Below are positions 34,259 to 47,251 of a stretch of 64,000 nucleotides of DNA, one piece after another. Numbering within the stretch: the first letter of the stretch is position 1; each line of letters begins with the position of its first letter. Source of the stretch: Microplitis mediator (lineage: Eukaryota; Arthropoda; Insecta; Hymenoptera; Braconidae). The position numbers and the translations under genes are program-made. The notes below the pieces were generated by a model that was not told the DNA's origin, did no database searches, and saw nothing but the letters and a program-made list of their open reading frames with translations. The stretch covers positions 4,278,001 through 4,342,000 of the forward strand of contig NC_079978.1 of assembly GCF_029852145.1 (NCBI RefSeq), read 5' to 3'.

Positions 34259-36975
34259 TTTTATCCGTGAGCTTCTTTGATGTTTTTAATCATTTGATAT
34301 GTGATTATTATTATTATTAATATTAATATTAATTTTATATAAGAATGTGGATTAAGATAATAAGAAGGGAATAGATTTAATCGTCAGGCTGTTATATAAA
34401 ATCTGTAATTTGTTTAAATTTTTTAGTCTGGAATCTCGAGTACGCCATAATAATTTTTAGTATTTTTTTTCCATATAATTATTTTTTAATTATAATTTCG
34501 ATAACTAAAAAAGCGCTCCGTTAAGTCCATCACAAGTCATAATAATTATAATTTGACAATATATATATATATAACACATATTTATGTTAATAATTATAAA
34601 AACTAGTCATTACCAAAGTAATAATCATTTTTATGCACAATGAAAATTAATTTTTTTATTTGTAAATTTATCTTCCATAAAATATTGAATATTTAATTAA
34701 TTAATCAGTAAGGTTTTAATTAAAAAACAAAGTTTTGTAACAGTGCCTTTTTTTGAATGCCTTTACAATTGGTCAGTACAACTGTCAATTTTGTGCCTTT
34801 ATACATAATTATTGATATTGAGTATTTACAACAAACGAAAATTTAAAATAAAAATAAAATAATGATCTTATAGTGTAGGGTTTCATAAGACTGAGAAAAT
34901 GGATATTGACGCAATTAAATAAATTTTTTTTTTTACTTTTAATTTGCTCTACTTGTCATACATGAACAAAATATTATATTGGGTAGCGAGAGATGAATCA
35001 AGCCGACTTTAGACGCAAGTAAGCCTTCATCCCGCCACTCATATTTTTCATAATTACTTGCATTGAAATTTGAAGTTCCAATGCCTGTCAGTCGTAATTT
35101 GGATCTAAATTCTAACCGCTGAAAATGATACTGAAGTTAGCCGACGTCTAATAATTTTTAGATTTTTTTAAAAAGAAAAATTATAAAAAAAAAGAATTCA
35201 AAAAATTGCACTTACAGTTTTTTTAGTTTTCTACATGTGCATATTTTTAGTTTAGTTTTTTTTAAATTGATTTGTTGCAAAAAAAAAATCAAAAAATTTT
35301 CAATTGTCTGTTGACTTCAGGATCATCCGCTGAAATAAATTCGGAAACTAATTTTTCACTAGACTTTTAGTCACAGGTCAGAAATGTGATAGTAAAGTTA
35401 TGATACTGAAGTTAACAGACGTCTAATAATTTTTGGATATTTTTTTTTAGACGATAAACCATAAAAAAAAAAATATTTGAAAAAATTGCACCTGTAGTTT
35501 TTTTAATTTTCTACATGTGCATATTTTTAGTTTTCGTTTTTTTGTAACTGATTTGGTGAAAAAAAAATCCGAAAATTTCTAATTGACTGCTAACTTCAGG
35601 ATCATAGTAAAGTTAGCAGACATTTGAAACTAAAAAAAATTTTTTTTAACAGATAAATAATGAAAAAAAAACTATTTCTAAAAAATGCGCATGTCGGAAA
35701 TTTCATAAATTATATGTGCAATTTTTCAAAATGTTTTTCTTAATATTTATTTTTTTGTTAAAAAAAAATCAAAAAATTTTTAAATGTCTGCTAACTTTAT
35801 TGTCATATCAGAAATTGGCTCATTTCGATTGATTTAACAGGCATTAAAACTTTTAGTTTCAGTGCAGATAATGCGAGAAAAAAATATAATAATTAAAATA
35901 ATTCTACCAAATTGAAACAAAAAGTCGACGTGGTAAATTTGACTGTACACCAAAGGTCGATCCTTTTCTTATTATTTTATTTATCCTATTTCATAAATAT
36001 ATATATATATATATATATATTAAATAATGCAACCAAGTGATTAGTTTAATGATAGTTAATAATTATTTTAATCAATCAATATTTATTTGTGCTTGTGTTT
36101 ATAAATTAAAAAAAAAATCTAACGTCGATAGATCTAAAAAAATAATGGAGTGTTTTAGTTAGTCAGGATATTTAATGTTCAATAAGCTGTAAAATTATTT
36201 ATAAAGAATAATTTTTTTTCGATTGTGATGTAGATTAGACTTAGATCTAAATTTCTCGCTTAGTATAACAATTTTTGTGTGTATGTGTGAAAGTAAGAAT
36301 CAGCTATTTACTATATTGTATAGCAATGCGTACTGATCTTTGATGATTTTATCTTGCATTGATTTTTTTTTTACAATCATAATAGTCGTGAATTATTAAT
36401 ATTTGATTCAATTAAATATTTTTTATAAAAAAAAAAATTGTATGCAAGAATACCAAAATCTTTTTCATTAGTCACCAAAGATATTTATTAATATTTTCTC
36501 GTTAATTGTACGTTGTAACCAAATATTTTAAAAAATTTAATATTTTGCGTATTACATGTATAATTAAGCGACGAAAAAAAAGAAAGAAATTGCGATGATT
36601 GTTTTTTAAAAACGTTTGCTCTCTATTTTTTATAAAGCCCTATTGGTAATTTATTATTATTTTTATTATTGTATTTATTTTTTATTTATTAAATTTTTTT
36701 GGCTAGAAAATAGACAGTAAGCAAACTGTTAAAATTGAATGTATAAAATGTCATGACAATTGTAACTGTAGTAATTAATGTGTATGATGTATTTTAAGCC
36801 TTTCTACTAACAAAGTAATAAAGTACCAATGTATTGTTTTTGTTCATTGAAAAAAAAAAAAAAAAGCTTTTAAAAAATTACATTCGTAGTTATGATGTAA
36901 AGGAATTGTATGAAATACAAAAAAAATTGTTGTGAAAAATATTTCTTATTTTATTTTATTTTATTTATTGATAAT
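34259..36975. other. Angiomotin 3' region; no further gene
   Basis: Likely contains the angiomotin 3' UTR; an aataaa-type signal lies near 36818 in taataaag. The middle is a chain of MITEs (35125-35806) and there is a TA run at about 35999-36021. Confidence 0.4.
35125..35806. mobile_element. Chain of three ~200-bp MITEs, CTGAAGTTAGCAGAC family
   Basis: Units at 35125-35326, 35400-35605 and 35605-35806 each start with atgatactgaagttagc or agtaaagttagcagac and end with the inverse (tgctaacttcaggatcat). A further copy lies at 44944-45144, and a degenerate one near 25084. Confidence 0.75.
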
Positions 36976-37392
36976 TTATTGACGGGGAGTTAATTTTATG
37001 CGGGCTGAATTTTTCGGTCTCAATACCAGATCTGGTAGCATGCGAATTTCACCTGCCAGATCGATGGGTTCCAGATAAAAATTGTGTATCAAATGACCTA
37101 TTATTGCTTTCAATTCTAGCATTGCAAATTTTTGTCCAATGCAATTACGCGGTCCTGCACTGAACGGTACATACGAAAACGGATGTCGTCCTTGGATATT
37201 TTCGGGTAAAAATCGGTCTGGATCGTAACGCAACGGATCGGGCCAAAAATTTGGATCCCGGTGTAAATCGTAGATGTGTATATGAGCCATTATATCTTTT
37301 GGTATAAAATATTCTCCTGAAATTATATTTTTAATAATTTATGTTATAAAAAATTACTTATGATTGTTATGGATTATGGCATTATGACAAGT

Positions 37393-38174
37393 CGCTCAAA
37401 AACTTTTCTATGCACAGAAAACTCTGTGGCATTTCTCTACCCAAAACATGTATATCGTAAAATAAAACTATCCTTGAACTGATTACTCCAAAACATCTTT
37501 ATCCAGAACAACTCTCCTCAAGCTCAAGTTTTACTCCGACATTTCTATTCAATGCCAAGACTATTCAAAAAACACTTTTCATTATTAACTCGGCAGATTG
37601 CCATGTTTACTCAGAACCTAACTACCTTGTATCAACTTTATTCAAAAATCGTTAGCCCTAATACTCAGCTCAAAAATTTCTTGATTCCAAGATTTCTTTA
37701 TTCCATTACATCATTATTCTAAGACATCTCTACCCAAACTTTTGAAAAAAAGTAAACAATTCAGTAAGCAGGAAAATGCTTTCTTCTTCTCAGAAATTTG
37801 GGTAGAGTTGTCTTGGAATAATGTTGTAATGGAGTAAAGAAATCTTAGAATCAAGAAATTTTTGAGCTGAGCTATTAGGGCTAACGATTTTTCAATAAAG
37901 TTAGTACGAGGTAGTTAGGTTCTGAGTAGACATGGCAATCTGCCATTAACTCAGCTACAAAATCATCGGTAACTGAATTAATAATGAAAAGTGTTATTTC
38001 AAATAGTCTTCGCATTGAATAGAAATGTCGGAGCAAAGCTTGAGCTTGAGGAGAGTTGTTCTGGATAGAGATGTTTTGGAGTAATCAGTTCAAGGATAGT
38101 TTTATTTTACGATATACATGTTTTGGGTAGAGAAATGCCACAGAGTTGTCTGTGCATAGGGAAGTTTTGGAGCG
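37393..38174. mobile_element. Foldback element, ~350-bp arms, in P450 intron
   Basis: cgctcaaaaacttttctatg at 37393 is mirrored by catagggaagttttggagcg at 38174. Arms meet near 37740/37794 with a loop of about 50 bases. Arm mismatches and small indels indicate moderate age. Confidence 0.85.
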
Positions 38175-38214
38175 GCTTAATGTCATTGTTATAATTGATA
38201 AATTTAAAAGTATG

Positions 38215-38532
38215 TACGGAGAAAAATGTTGGCTCGAAACCTACCAATTTTTATTATGCTGTCGACCAAACTTGAAACAGGAAGGGAAGCATCCAAAAAG
38301 TTATTGTGTTCATACGAAAAATTATTATGCTGTATCACAACACTCACTACGCGCGAGAAACTTATCGATAAGCTTTAATAACAGTTACTTTCATACATTA
38401 TAATAATTTTGATGCGGCATAATAATTTTTTATAAGAGCATAATAAATTTTTGGATGGTTCACTTCCTGTTTCACGTTTGGTCGACAGCATAATAAAAAT
38501 TGGTAGGCTTTGAGCCGACATTTTTTTCCGTG
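38215..38532. mobile_element. MITE with ACGGAGAAAAATGTTGGCTC ends
   Basis: Left acggagaaaaatgttggctc and right gagccgacatttttttccgt are inverted over about 80 bases. Lies 40 bases from the foldback element in the same intron. The terminus resembles the acacggagagaaat ends at 52337. Confidence 0.8.
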
Positions 38533-40633
38533 TGTGTTCATTAAAAAGTGACTGCTACATTTTGATCAGTCGGAGTTTAATAGTATCATAGATGAATTTT
38601 TTTTAATGAAATTTATGATACGAATATAGAAAAAAATATTTAAGTTTGATTATTTAAAATTGTTTTACTTGGCAACAACTTTTTTTTCTTGATCACTTTT
38701 TAAAATCATTTAGTATACGATAAAAAAAAAATTCATATTCTCTATAAAAAAATTATAAATTTTTTTATCTCATTAATTGTTATTTTTATTCAGTTATTAT
38801 TGATCATATATATGCCTAAAGTTTCTGAAGCATAGAATTTTAAACTTATAAAAAATATTGAAATTTATCTTATAGATGAACAAAAAATTATGAGCAGTGA
38901 GTTCGTAAAAAAAATGTTGCAGAATAAAACAGTCTAATTTCAAAAGTTGCATGCTCAGAAGGAGTGAAAAAAAGAAAAGAATAAATTACTCAGTTGCATG
39001 TCATCGGTGATATTACGTGAGATAAAAGGAACACTTGGGTACAAACGCAAAGCTTCTTTGATACAACGTTCAAGATAAGATAACTTCTGTAATTCTGTGA
39101 TACTTATTTGTCCATCATTACTGTTAATAACATCATCAAATTCCTGCCTTACTCGTTCCTGTATAATGAACAACAATTTAAAATTTTTTATCAAACTTTA
39201 CATCAGATATCATAATTGTATGTAATTATTTGTATCCATATAATTAATAATTTATTAGCAACCTGGATTTCATTATGTTCAGCAAGGAGTAAAAGAGTGA
39301 AACAAATACCCATTGCTGTGGTATCGTGACCCTGAAAGTGAATATGATTCAGCATAAATTTATCGTCAATTAAATACCTGCTAGTCTATTAGTATGCGTG
39401 TGATGTAATCATACAAAAAATTAATATACGCATGAAATAAATTAAGTAACGCTTACTTCAAACATAAAAGTGTCAACTTCTTCCCAGATACCGTCTTCGT
39501 CGATATGCCCGTTCCGCATCGCCGCAATTAATAAATCAAGCATCGCCAATCTTTTTTTTCGCGCGTAATCTTTATCTACTTCTGCGACATTTTTTTCATT
39601 TAATTCTTTCAAATGAATTCCTTTAGTGTCTTCGTGGTATTTTTTACGTTCGCCAATAATCTACATAATTATATATTTTTTTTCTTTTAAATAAATTAGC
39701 GAATAATAGTTTGAGTAGCAATTAATTTAAAAGTCGATTAATATTTGGGTCACCTTTTTAGAAAAACCTCGAACAATATCCAAACATTTAGTTTGAAGTC
39801 TCGATGAAGGTGAAAGGTGAAATGAAAAATCTGGATGTAACCAGGGCCTCAATAATCTGAATTTAAATTGAGTAGTTGTGTCATTAAATTACTAATTTTA
39901 TGTAATTATTATTACCTGTGTAACATTAAGTTTCCCAAATCATGAATAGCTTTGCGATAAATTTTTTGGAAATTGTCCATCGAACTTTTTTTACCTTCCA
40001 GCGAAGTTCCCATGGCAGTTTCTTGGAAGAAAAAAAAAATTGTTACTGTCACAAAAAAAATATTTATGATTAGTTATGGAAGTTTACCACAAATGGCATT
40101 TAAAGTGTATTTTGTTATAAAAGGAACGAGATCTAGTGCAATTTGTCCGTGAAATTGTAAATCTTTTACCATACGACGAGCTTCTTGATCGAAAATACCA
40201 GAAAATTCTCGTAATACATTAAAATGAAATGCTGGAGTTAATATTTTTCTTCTTTTCTGCCATTTGCTTCCTAAATTAGGAAAAAAAAATTGTTCAGTCA
40301 TAAAAATACTTAAGTTAGGTATCTTAATAAAAAATTGTTTTAGTCACTGAGAGAAAGAAGAACTTTTAGAAATATTGTATATTCTTCTTACAAGAAATTA
40401 TGCTATTTAAAATTTTTAAACCTATTATATTTTTAAGGCAAAAATTTTAAAATTTTATTCAATACCACTTTCTTAATCGAAGAAATCCGAGCTCTGCTCG
40501 AGATATTCTGATATTTTTTTTTTGGAGTATAGTAAATAAATTTCGATTTTCTTCCATCAAGAAAATTATTTTCTAATTTAAATATAGAATTAATAATGTA
40601 ATAATTTTTATTGATTTAATACTTAAAAAAATA

Positions 40634-40838
40634 TGAGTGTGAATGTAGCAGACATCAGACAAATTTAAAATTATTAATGAACAGAGTAAATAATTAATAA
40701 AATAAAATTTTTGAAAAATACGCATTTAAAAAATTTTGAAATTGATAAGTGCATTTTTTGTAAATTTTATTTTTTTAATTATTTACTCTATTTATTTATA
40801 ATTTTAAATTTGTCTGATGTCTGCTACATTCGCACTCA
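40634..40838. mobile_element. Palindromic 205-bp MITE, GTGTGAATGTAGCAG family (best copy)
   Basis: tgagtgtgaatgtagcagac at the left and gtctgctacattcgcactca at the right; both arms continue inward for about 90 bases. It lies in the third intron of the first P450. Confidence 0.9.
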
Positions 40839-40874
40839 AAAAAATATTGTTTTTACAAAAGTTAATTATTTTTT

Positions 40875-41229
40875 CAGTGTAAGGTACAAAGTAAAAAATA
40901 TTGTGTATCTGTGTTAAAAACGGTCCGTGTTAAAATTTTTGTGTTGAATCTTTTGTGTCAAATCAACACAATTTTTTGTGTTACTTTAAAATTTTTAATC
41001 GATTTACTCTTCAACACTTCAAAAGTGTTACTTAGTATAAAAATTGATATTATCAACATTTATTAAGTGTTACTTTAACATCAACACAAAAAAAGTGTTG
41101 AAATTTTAACACAAATTTTGTGTTAAAATTCAACACAAATAGTCTGTATTGAAAAATAACACAAAAATTGTGTGGACCGTTTCTAACACACAGATTGTGT
41201 TGATTTTAACACAATATTTTTTACTGTGT
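40875..41229. mobile_element. MITE, TTAACACAAA/CAGTGTAA family
   Basis: Ends cagtgtaaggtac and tattttttactgtgt. The interior is a run of palindromic ttaacacaaattttgtgttaa-type units. Same intron as the preceding MITE. Confidence 0.75.
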
Positions 41230-42010
41230 AAGAGACCCAGTACCCGATCACTCATGTATTTGTATATATATATTTACTAAATTTGACTAAATATACATAT
41301 ACATATGGAGTAATTGAGTACTAGGTCTTCTACCTTATTAATAATAAAAATTTTTTTGACGTATTTCAAATTGGTTTAGTGTTCAATACATTCCACAAAT
41401 CATAGACTATTAATTTTTGACCTGAGGAAGCTCGAATAATAATATTATCAAATTTAAATATATATATAAATATCATTAATAAAATATTTACCTGTACTTG
41501 TAAGAAGACCAGTACCAAACCAAGGATATAAAAAGAAATAGATCATACTTTTAGAAATATTTTTCGAACTTGATAGCAATACCTAAATATTAAATTAAAT
41601 AATGTTATTGCACATAAAATAAATTATTTTCATTAAAATATTAATTAAGTAAATTTTTTTTTTACTTCAATATCATCAGGGTGACGAATATTAATGACGC
41701 CATTTTTTAAACTCCATACTCTATAAATTGGATAAAAATTATCGTTCATTGATCTCACAGTATCCCACAATTGATCTAAATATTAAGTATTTATTTATAT
41801 TTTTAATTAATTTAAAATAATTAAAAAATTTTAAATTATAAAAATACCTGGGGTGACTAAAAAATCCAAAGCATTACCAATAATTGGTATGGTTTTAGGG
41901 CCGGGAATTTTATCCAAATAAAATACTATTCTAGGTGACCGTTTTAAGGCACTTATATAAATATAATAAATAATAAACAATAATACAGATATTAAAATTA
42001 ATGAAGCCAT

Positions 42011-42376
42011 TTGTGCGCTTAGTAAGTTGTATATTTATACAACGAGACACTTGTTTAATAGACGACGTCTCGAGATTAACTGATGGAAACATATATCACG
42101 TGTATGAAAAATTATAAAAAAAAAATTGTAAGTTATGTCGATAATGTTTGTATTAAAATGAATACGTATATATTTATCACTTATCGAATAATTCGCGTGA
42201 GAAGTTTTATTAACGTTACGATAACCTTGGATATATCTGACGTCTATCGCTAAAGTCACTTCGTATTAGGGGTGAATAAAAATATCTGGTGAGAAAAATG
42301 TATAATATGATGATATTGGGAAAAAAATAAATATACATTTGTTTTAAAAAAATAACTTCTAGTATTTGCTTTTATT
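42011..42376. other. Spacer between the two P450 genes
   Basis: About 365 bases between the stop of the second gene and the start of the first. It should contain the promoter of the first P450. No transposon was recognised. Confidence 0.5.
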
Positions 42377-45300
42377 TTATTTATTTATTGGTACAAATTT
42401 AACGAAGACTGGGTGGGCTGCTCTGATAACAAGATCAGGAAGAATGCTTATGTCCGCTGTTGTTTCTTGTGGTTCTAAATAAAAATTATGCAACAATCCA
42501 GCGATCAGAGTTTTTAGTTCAAGCATCGCAAACTTTTGACCTGCGATACAATAATTAAATTTATTATTTTTGTTATAAATAAAATCTTCTTAGAGAAATT
42601 TATACTTATAAATTTATTGTGTTACCTATGCAGTTACGTGGGCCACCACTGAACGGTATGTAAGAAAATGGATGTCGTTTTTCTGTACGTTCTGACGAAA
42701 ATCTATCGGGATCAAAAATATTTGGACGCGGCCAAAAATTTGGATCCCGATGTGTGTCTACTATATGAATATTTACTAAAGCTCCTTTTGGTACGAAACA
42801 ATGTTCTAAAAATTTATGAATTTAAAAAATTGATAATTATTAAAAATGTACTGAAATATTTGATGTATATTGAGTTCTATAAAATTTTGTTGTAACTTAA
42901 AAAAAATTTTTTTTTTTTTACTTTTATTTAAATTAAAATAAATGATATTTACTTAATTGTACATCTTCTTGAATCTCTCTAGCTATGATAGGCACACTAG
43001 GATAAAGTCGTAATGATTCTTTTATACAACATTCTAGATACGTAAATTTTTGAACTTCATCAACTGAAATTTTCCCATTACTTTCTTTTAATACTGCGTC
43101 TATTTCTGCTCTCGCTCGAGCCTTAAAAAAATTTTTTTCGGTCATCAATTCGACTAATCATCAAAAAATTAAAATAAACTACAAGCATAATTTATATTAC
43201 TTGTATATCTTTATGTTCCGCTAAAAGTAAAATGGCAAAAAACATTCCCATGGCCGTGGTATCATGACCCTGAAAATAAAATTAGTTTAAATTATGGTAC
43301 ATTATATAATAACGATAAAAAAAAAAATATTATTCGGCATTACTTCAAAAACAAAGGTATCAACTTCTTCCCTGATACCGCGATCGTCAACACCCAGTCC
43401 TCGTTTTGAGGCAGCGATCAAAAGATCAAGGAAAGCGAGTCTTTTGCGTTTCACTATTGCAAATAAATCATTGTTACTTTTTTAATATTATAAATATTAT
43501 TTTTATGTTAATTAACTACACTGTAAAAAATTTGAGGAGTGAACGCGGATTAAATCCGGAGCGAATTTGGAATAAATGCGCAACAGATGACTGTTTATTT
43601 ATTTAATCCCCCGGAGTAAAATTTACTCCAAAGGGGAGTTTATTTTTAATATTAAAACTCTGAATTGGAGTGAATGTGGATTTAAATAAAATCCAGACCA
43701 CTCCGAAATTACTCCGCTGAAAAGACAAAGTCTCTATTCACTCCATATGCGGAGTAATTTTTTAAAAAATCTCCGAAACTCCGTGACGGAGTGAATTCGG
43801 ATTTAAATAAAATTATCCGTAATCACCCCGAATTCACTCTCGATTTTTTGCAGTAGAGTCATGTAGGGGAAAGTATGCGCACACTTGCCCCAAATATATA
43901 CTTTATTCAAATTACCTTTTTCATCAGTTTGTAAACTGGAATTCACTCCACCTGAGACAAAGTCATTCAAATATTTACCATTGGTTTCTTCATGATATTT
44001 TTCCCGTTCCTTTATTATCTACAAACCAGCCCAAACAAAATAAACAAATAAATTTATCTGTCTTATTGATGAGTCGATAATATAAATATAATGTTATATT
44101 TTTGTTAACAAACTTTATCAGAAAACCCATGAAGTATTTTTAAAGATTTAGCTTGTTCGCGACCTTTGGATGTTAAATTAAAGATCCAATCACTTTTTAA
44201 CCACGGTCTTACAGCTCTGTAAAAAATTATTGTTATTTCTTTATAATGAGAAAAAAAAAGTAGTTAAGGCCAATATTTTACCTGTAGTAAAAAATTTCAC
44301 CGATTTCGTAAACCGACTGCTTGTAGGATTTTTGAGCAGGGTCATTTTCTTTGGCTGTTGCTCCCATTGCTGATTCTATTTAAAAACATTTATTAATAAT
44401 TTTTATTTTAATTAATGAAATAATTAAATTATTTTAGACAGTACCGCAAATTGTACTGAGTGTGAATGTTGTAAGCAACGGCAAAAGTTCCTTGATAACT
44501 CCATCATCGGATTTAACTTCTGATTTTATTTTGTTAATCATACGATCAGTATGATCGGTAATCGAACCCATGTACTCATGAAGATTATGCAAATGAAATG
44601 CTGGTGTCAATATTTTTCTTCTGCTTCGCCATTTATTTCCTATTAAAAAAATTTTTTTTATTTTACTCATAATTACAGCCTTAGTGAATAATTACTTGTA
44701 GACTTGTAATTATTTTTTTTTTATTGAATAATAACTGATTTATTAATGTCACTCATTACCTGTACTTGTAAGCAGGCCATCATGCAGCCATGGATGTAAA
44801 TAATCGTAAAATAAACTTTTCTTGATGTTTTTATTGCTACTGAGTAGTATCTGTTAATTAAATAATTGAAATCATGATTAATAGTTTGAGTAAGTGTTTT
44901 TTTTTTATTAATTAATTATTTATTGGAAAACTTTTGATAAATAATGATACTGAAGTTAGCAGACGTCTAATAATTTTTGGGTTTTTTTAGACGATAAACC
45001 ATGAAAAAAAAAAAATTGAAAAAATTGCACCTGTAGTTTTTTTAATTTTCTACATGTGCATATTTTTATTTTATTTTTTTGCAATTGATTTGTTGAAAAA
45101 CAAAAATTCAAAAATTTTTAAATGTCTGCTAACTTCAGGATCATGATAATTAATATTCCCTGGTGGAAATTTTTCGGACTTTTCTCTGAAAAACTCTGAA
45201 AAATTCTTTAAAACTTTAGAACTGAGTTTTTCAGAAAAAATTCCGAAAAATTTCCACCAGGGTTTTTTTTGTTTTTTTATTATAAAAGTTGTTTTTTTAA

Positions 45301-46016
45301 ATCGAAGATAGCTGATAAATTCGATTGTTTAATCGTTTTATCTTCGAATGTATTTTTAATTGTGACTCAATACTGAACAATTATAAGTCTAGATATTAAA
45401 GTTTTTTATTTTTTAATTGCAATGAAACAGATTATTGTCTAGTAGTTTAAAAAAAAAATTTTAATTAAGACTGAAAATATTCTAATTTTTAGAGTCCGAT
45501 TCAAAATTTATTTTTACAAAATTATTATTTCTCATTTATATTTTTAGAAGAAATTCTAAATTATATAAAAATTTAATTTTTTTTATAATTAATTACTTTT
45601 TTTTTAATTAATAAAAATAAAATAATTTTTCATACTTCAACATCATCAGCATGTCGAATATTAATTATCGGCCAAAAACCAAGCCACAGTTTAAAAACAG
45701 GATAATAATTCCTTGATGAACGTCGGAAAAAATGCCAAAGATCCTCTTTAAAATAATTAATTAGTCAATTAAAATAAATAAAGAGTTTAATTATAAATTT
45801 ATGAGCTTTTGTAAATTAAAAATAAAAAAAATATCAAGCTCACTTACCAAGTGGAACCATAACATCCAAAGCATTACCAATAATTGGATACCATTTAGGT
45901 CCAGGAATTTTATCACAAAGTCGTCCTCGTCTAGTTCCATGTATATAAAAATTTATCATAATTAATAAAAAAATAAATGAAAATAAAATAGTACATATTA
46001 AGGCCTGTAAATCCAT
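42377..46016 (-). CDS. CYP4: Cytochrome P450, CYP4 family, intact
   Basis: Twelve coding exons: 45848-46016 (ATG at 46016), 45636-45745, 44760-44850, 44445-44639, 44282-44375, 44114-44216, 43916-44018, 43344-43453, 43201-43269, 42953-43121, 42626-42805 and 42377-42540; phases give 518 residues. Motifs in order: N-terminal anchor helix, proline-rich KIPGP hinge, C-helix WRSRR, I-helix EVDTFVFEGHDTT, K-helix ESLR, PDRF and heme loop FSGGPRNCIG. It is a tandem paralog of the neighbouring P450, with the first nine intron positions shared. It has two introns that the paralog lacks: one before KRKRLAFL (43454-43915, holding a MITE) and an 85-bp intron splitting the heme loop after CIG (42541-42625). 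Substrate cannot be told from sequence. Confidence 0.9.
43519..43853. mobile_element. MITE, GGAGTGAATTCGGAT/CACTGT family
   Basis: TA target dinucleotide on each side, ends CACTGTAAAAAATTT and GATTTTTTGCAGT, interior of cggagtgaattcggattta-type units. It fills most of an intron specific to the second P450. Confidence 0.85.
44944..45144. mobile_element. MITE, CTGAAGTTAGCAGAC family
   Basis: atgatactgaagttagcaga and tctgctaacttcaggatcat ends; P450 intron. Same family as 35125-35806. Confidence 0.8.
45158..45262. mobile_element. 105-bp MITE with CCCTGGTGGAAATTTTTCGG ends
   Basis: CCCTGGTGGAAATTTTTCGG is inverted at the right as CCGAAAAATTTCCACCAGGG without mismatch; the interior repeats ctgaaaaactctg. 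It lies immediately beside another MITE in the same P450 intron. Confidence 0.85.
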
Positions 46017-47251
46017 GATTTTATATTTAAAAAAAAAGCCAGTATTATTTTTTGTTTAAATAAATCAAGTGTCTGATAATATCAGCGATCAACGATCAAC
46101 GATTAAGGATCAGCGATTAATGATCTGGTTGATCGAGTCGTCGCAACACAACTGGCCTTTCAAATAATGTCTGAATAAAAACACTATCCACACTCAACAT
46201 ATAAAATGTATCCGTTTTTTCTCCCCACTCAATCTTTATTATTTTTTTTAATCATCCGTACACGCATTTTGCAACTTACTTATATAACTGTGTCTCTGAG
46301 TGACATCGATAATTACTCTAACATTACATGCATGAAATATTTACACTCATTAAAATTATAATATTATCTGAAGTTAATAGATAATAATCATAAATAAATT
46401 AGTATCATAAGTAAAAACTGATTTGTCATTGGTATAAAATTAAATTTTTACACGTTAATTACAAGCAACTATTTTGTTTGTTCAAAATTGTCATAGAATG
46501 GATTCAGTTGATAAATTTAATGACAAAGAGTGAAGGACAATTAAATATTAAATACATGCGCACATTGGGATTTTAATATAATTGTGATAACAGAAACGGC
46601 TGATGAATTTTTGAATAATTATATAAAATATTAATGACATTAATGCGAAATAATATCTCCGCGGTACTGAATTGTGGATTACTGGTATTCATTTATAAAA
46701 AATTATTTTTATCAATCGGAATACGCTGATGTGCTGAAAAATAATCTATTATTCTACAGTTGATAGCCAATGATTTCGTATTATCAATCGAATTAATATA
46801 CTGATAATTTTTTAATATCAATGCTAACTAAAATGTATCACTAATAAGTTATTAGTGTAATTGCACTGATGATTTGTTACTCCACTTAAATTGATCACTA
46901 AAAATTTGTTGAATTAAAATATTGGAATGATTTTTTTAAATTTTATCGGTTACATATTTTTTTTTTAATTAACTAGCGATAAAAAAATTATTTTTAACTG
47001 TCGGTTAAGAAAAATTTATTAAATTAATTTTCGATTAATTTAAATAAATGGCATTCAAAATTTTATCATCAGTGGTATTGGAGTACTTGATTTCTGCAAT
47101 TCACCGCGAGATGTCTCGATGTACTACAATTCTCTTACGTTTAAAATATGCCGTAATGACAGATAATTAAGTGTTAAGCAGAACCACATTAACTGATAAA
47201 CAAGAATGAATTATAAGATAGAAATTTATTCTTTTTTTTCACTAAATATTA
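46017..47251. other. No gene recognised; P450 upstream region
   Basis: AT-rich. A short agcgatcaacgatcaacgat-type repeat lies at 46084-46125, just upstream of the second P450, and may belong to its promoter region. Confidence 0.4.

Larger units (their letters stand above)
36976..42010 (-). pseudogene. CYP4: Cytochrome P450, CYP4 family, with a one-base frameshift
   Basis: Ten coding exons on the minus strand: 41848-42010 (ATG at 42010), 41666-41775, 41492-41582, 40088-40270, 39916-40021, 39754-39856, 39457-39660, 39263-39332, 38990-39158 and 36976-37316. CYP4 enzymes are ER-bound monooxygenases that hydroxylate fatty acids, hydrocarbons, hormones or xenobiotics. Seen: N-terminal membrane anchor, C-helix WQKRR, the CYP4-specific EVDTFMFEGHDTT I-helix motif split by an intron, K-helix EALR, PDRF, and heme loop FSAGPRNCIG. 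The I-helix exon (39263-39332) is 70 bases, whereas its neighbours' phases and the paralog's equivalent exon require 69. An extra A in the run at 39300-39303 shifts the frame and leads to an early stop. Without it the protein would be 512 residues. Otherwise all splice sites and motifs are intact, so a very young pseudogene or a sequencing error is likely. Confidence 0.85.

Noticed and set aside
35125..35806. CRISPR-like or satellite array
   Set aside because: The units are about 200 bp with inverted ends, not short direct repeats with unique spacers, and this is a eukaryotic genome.
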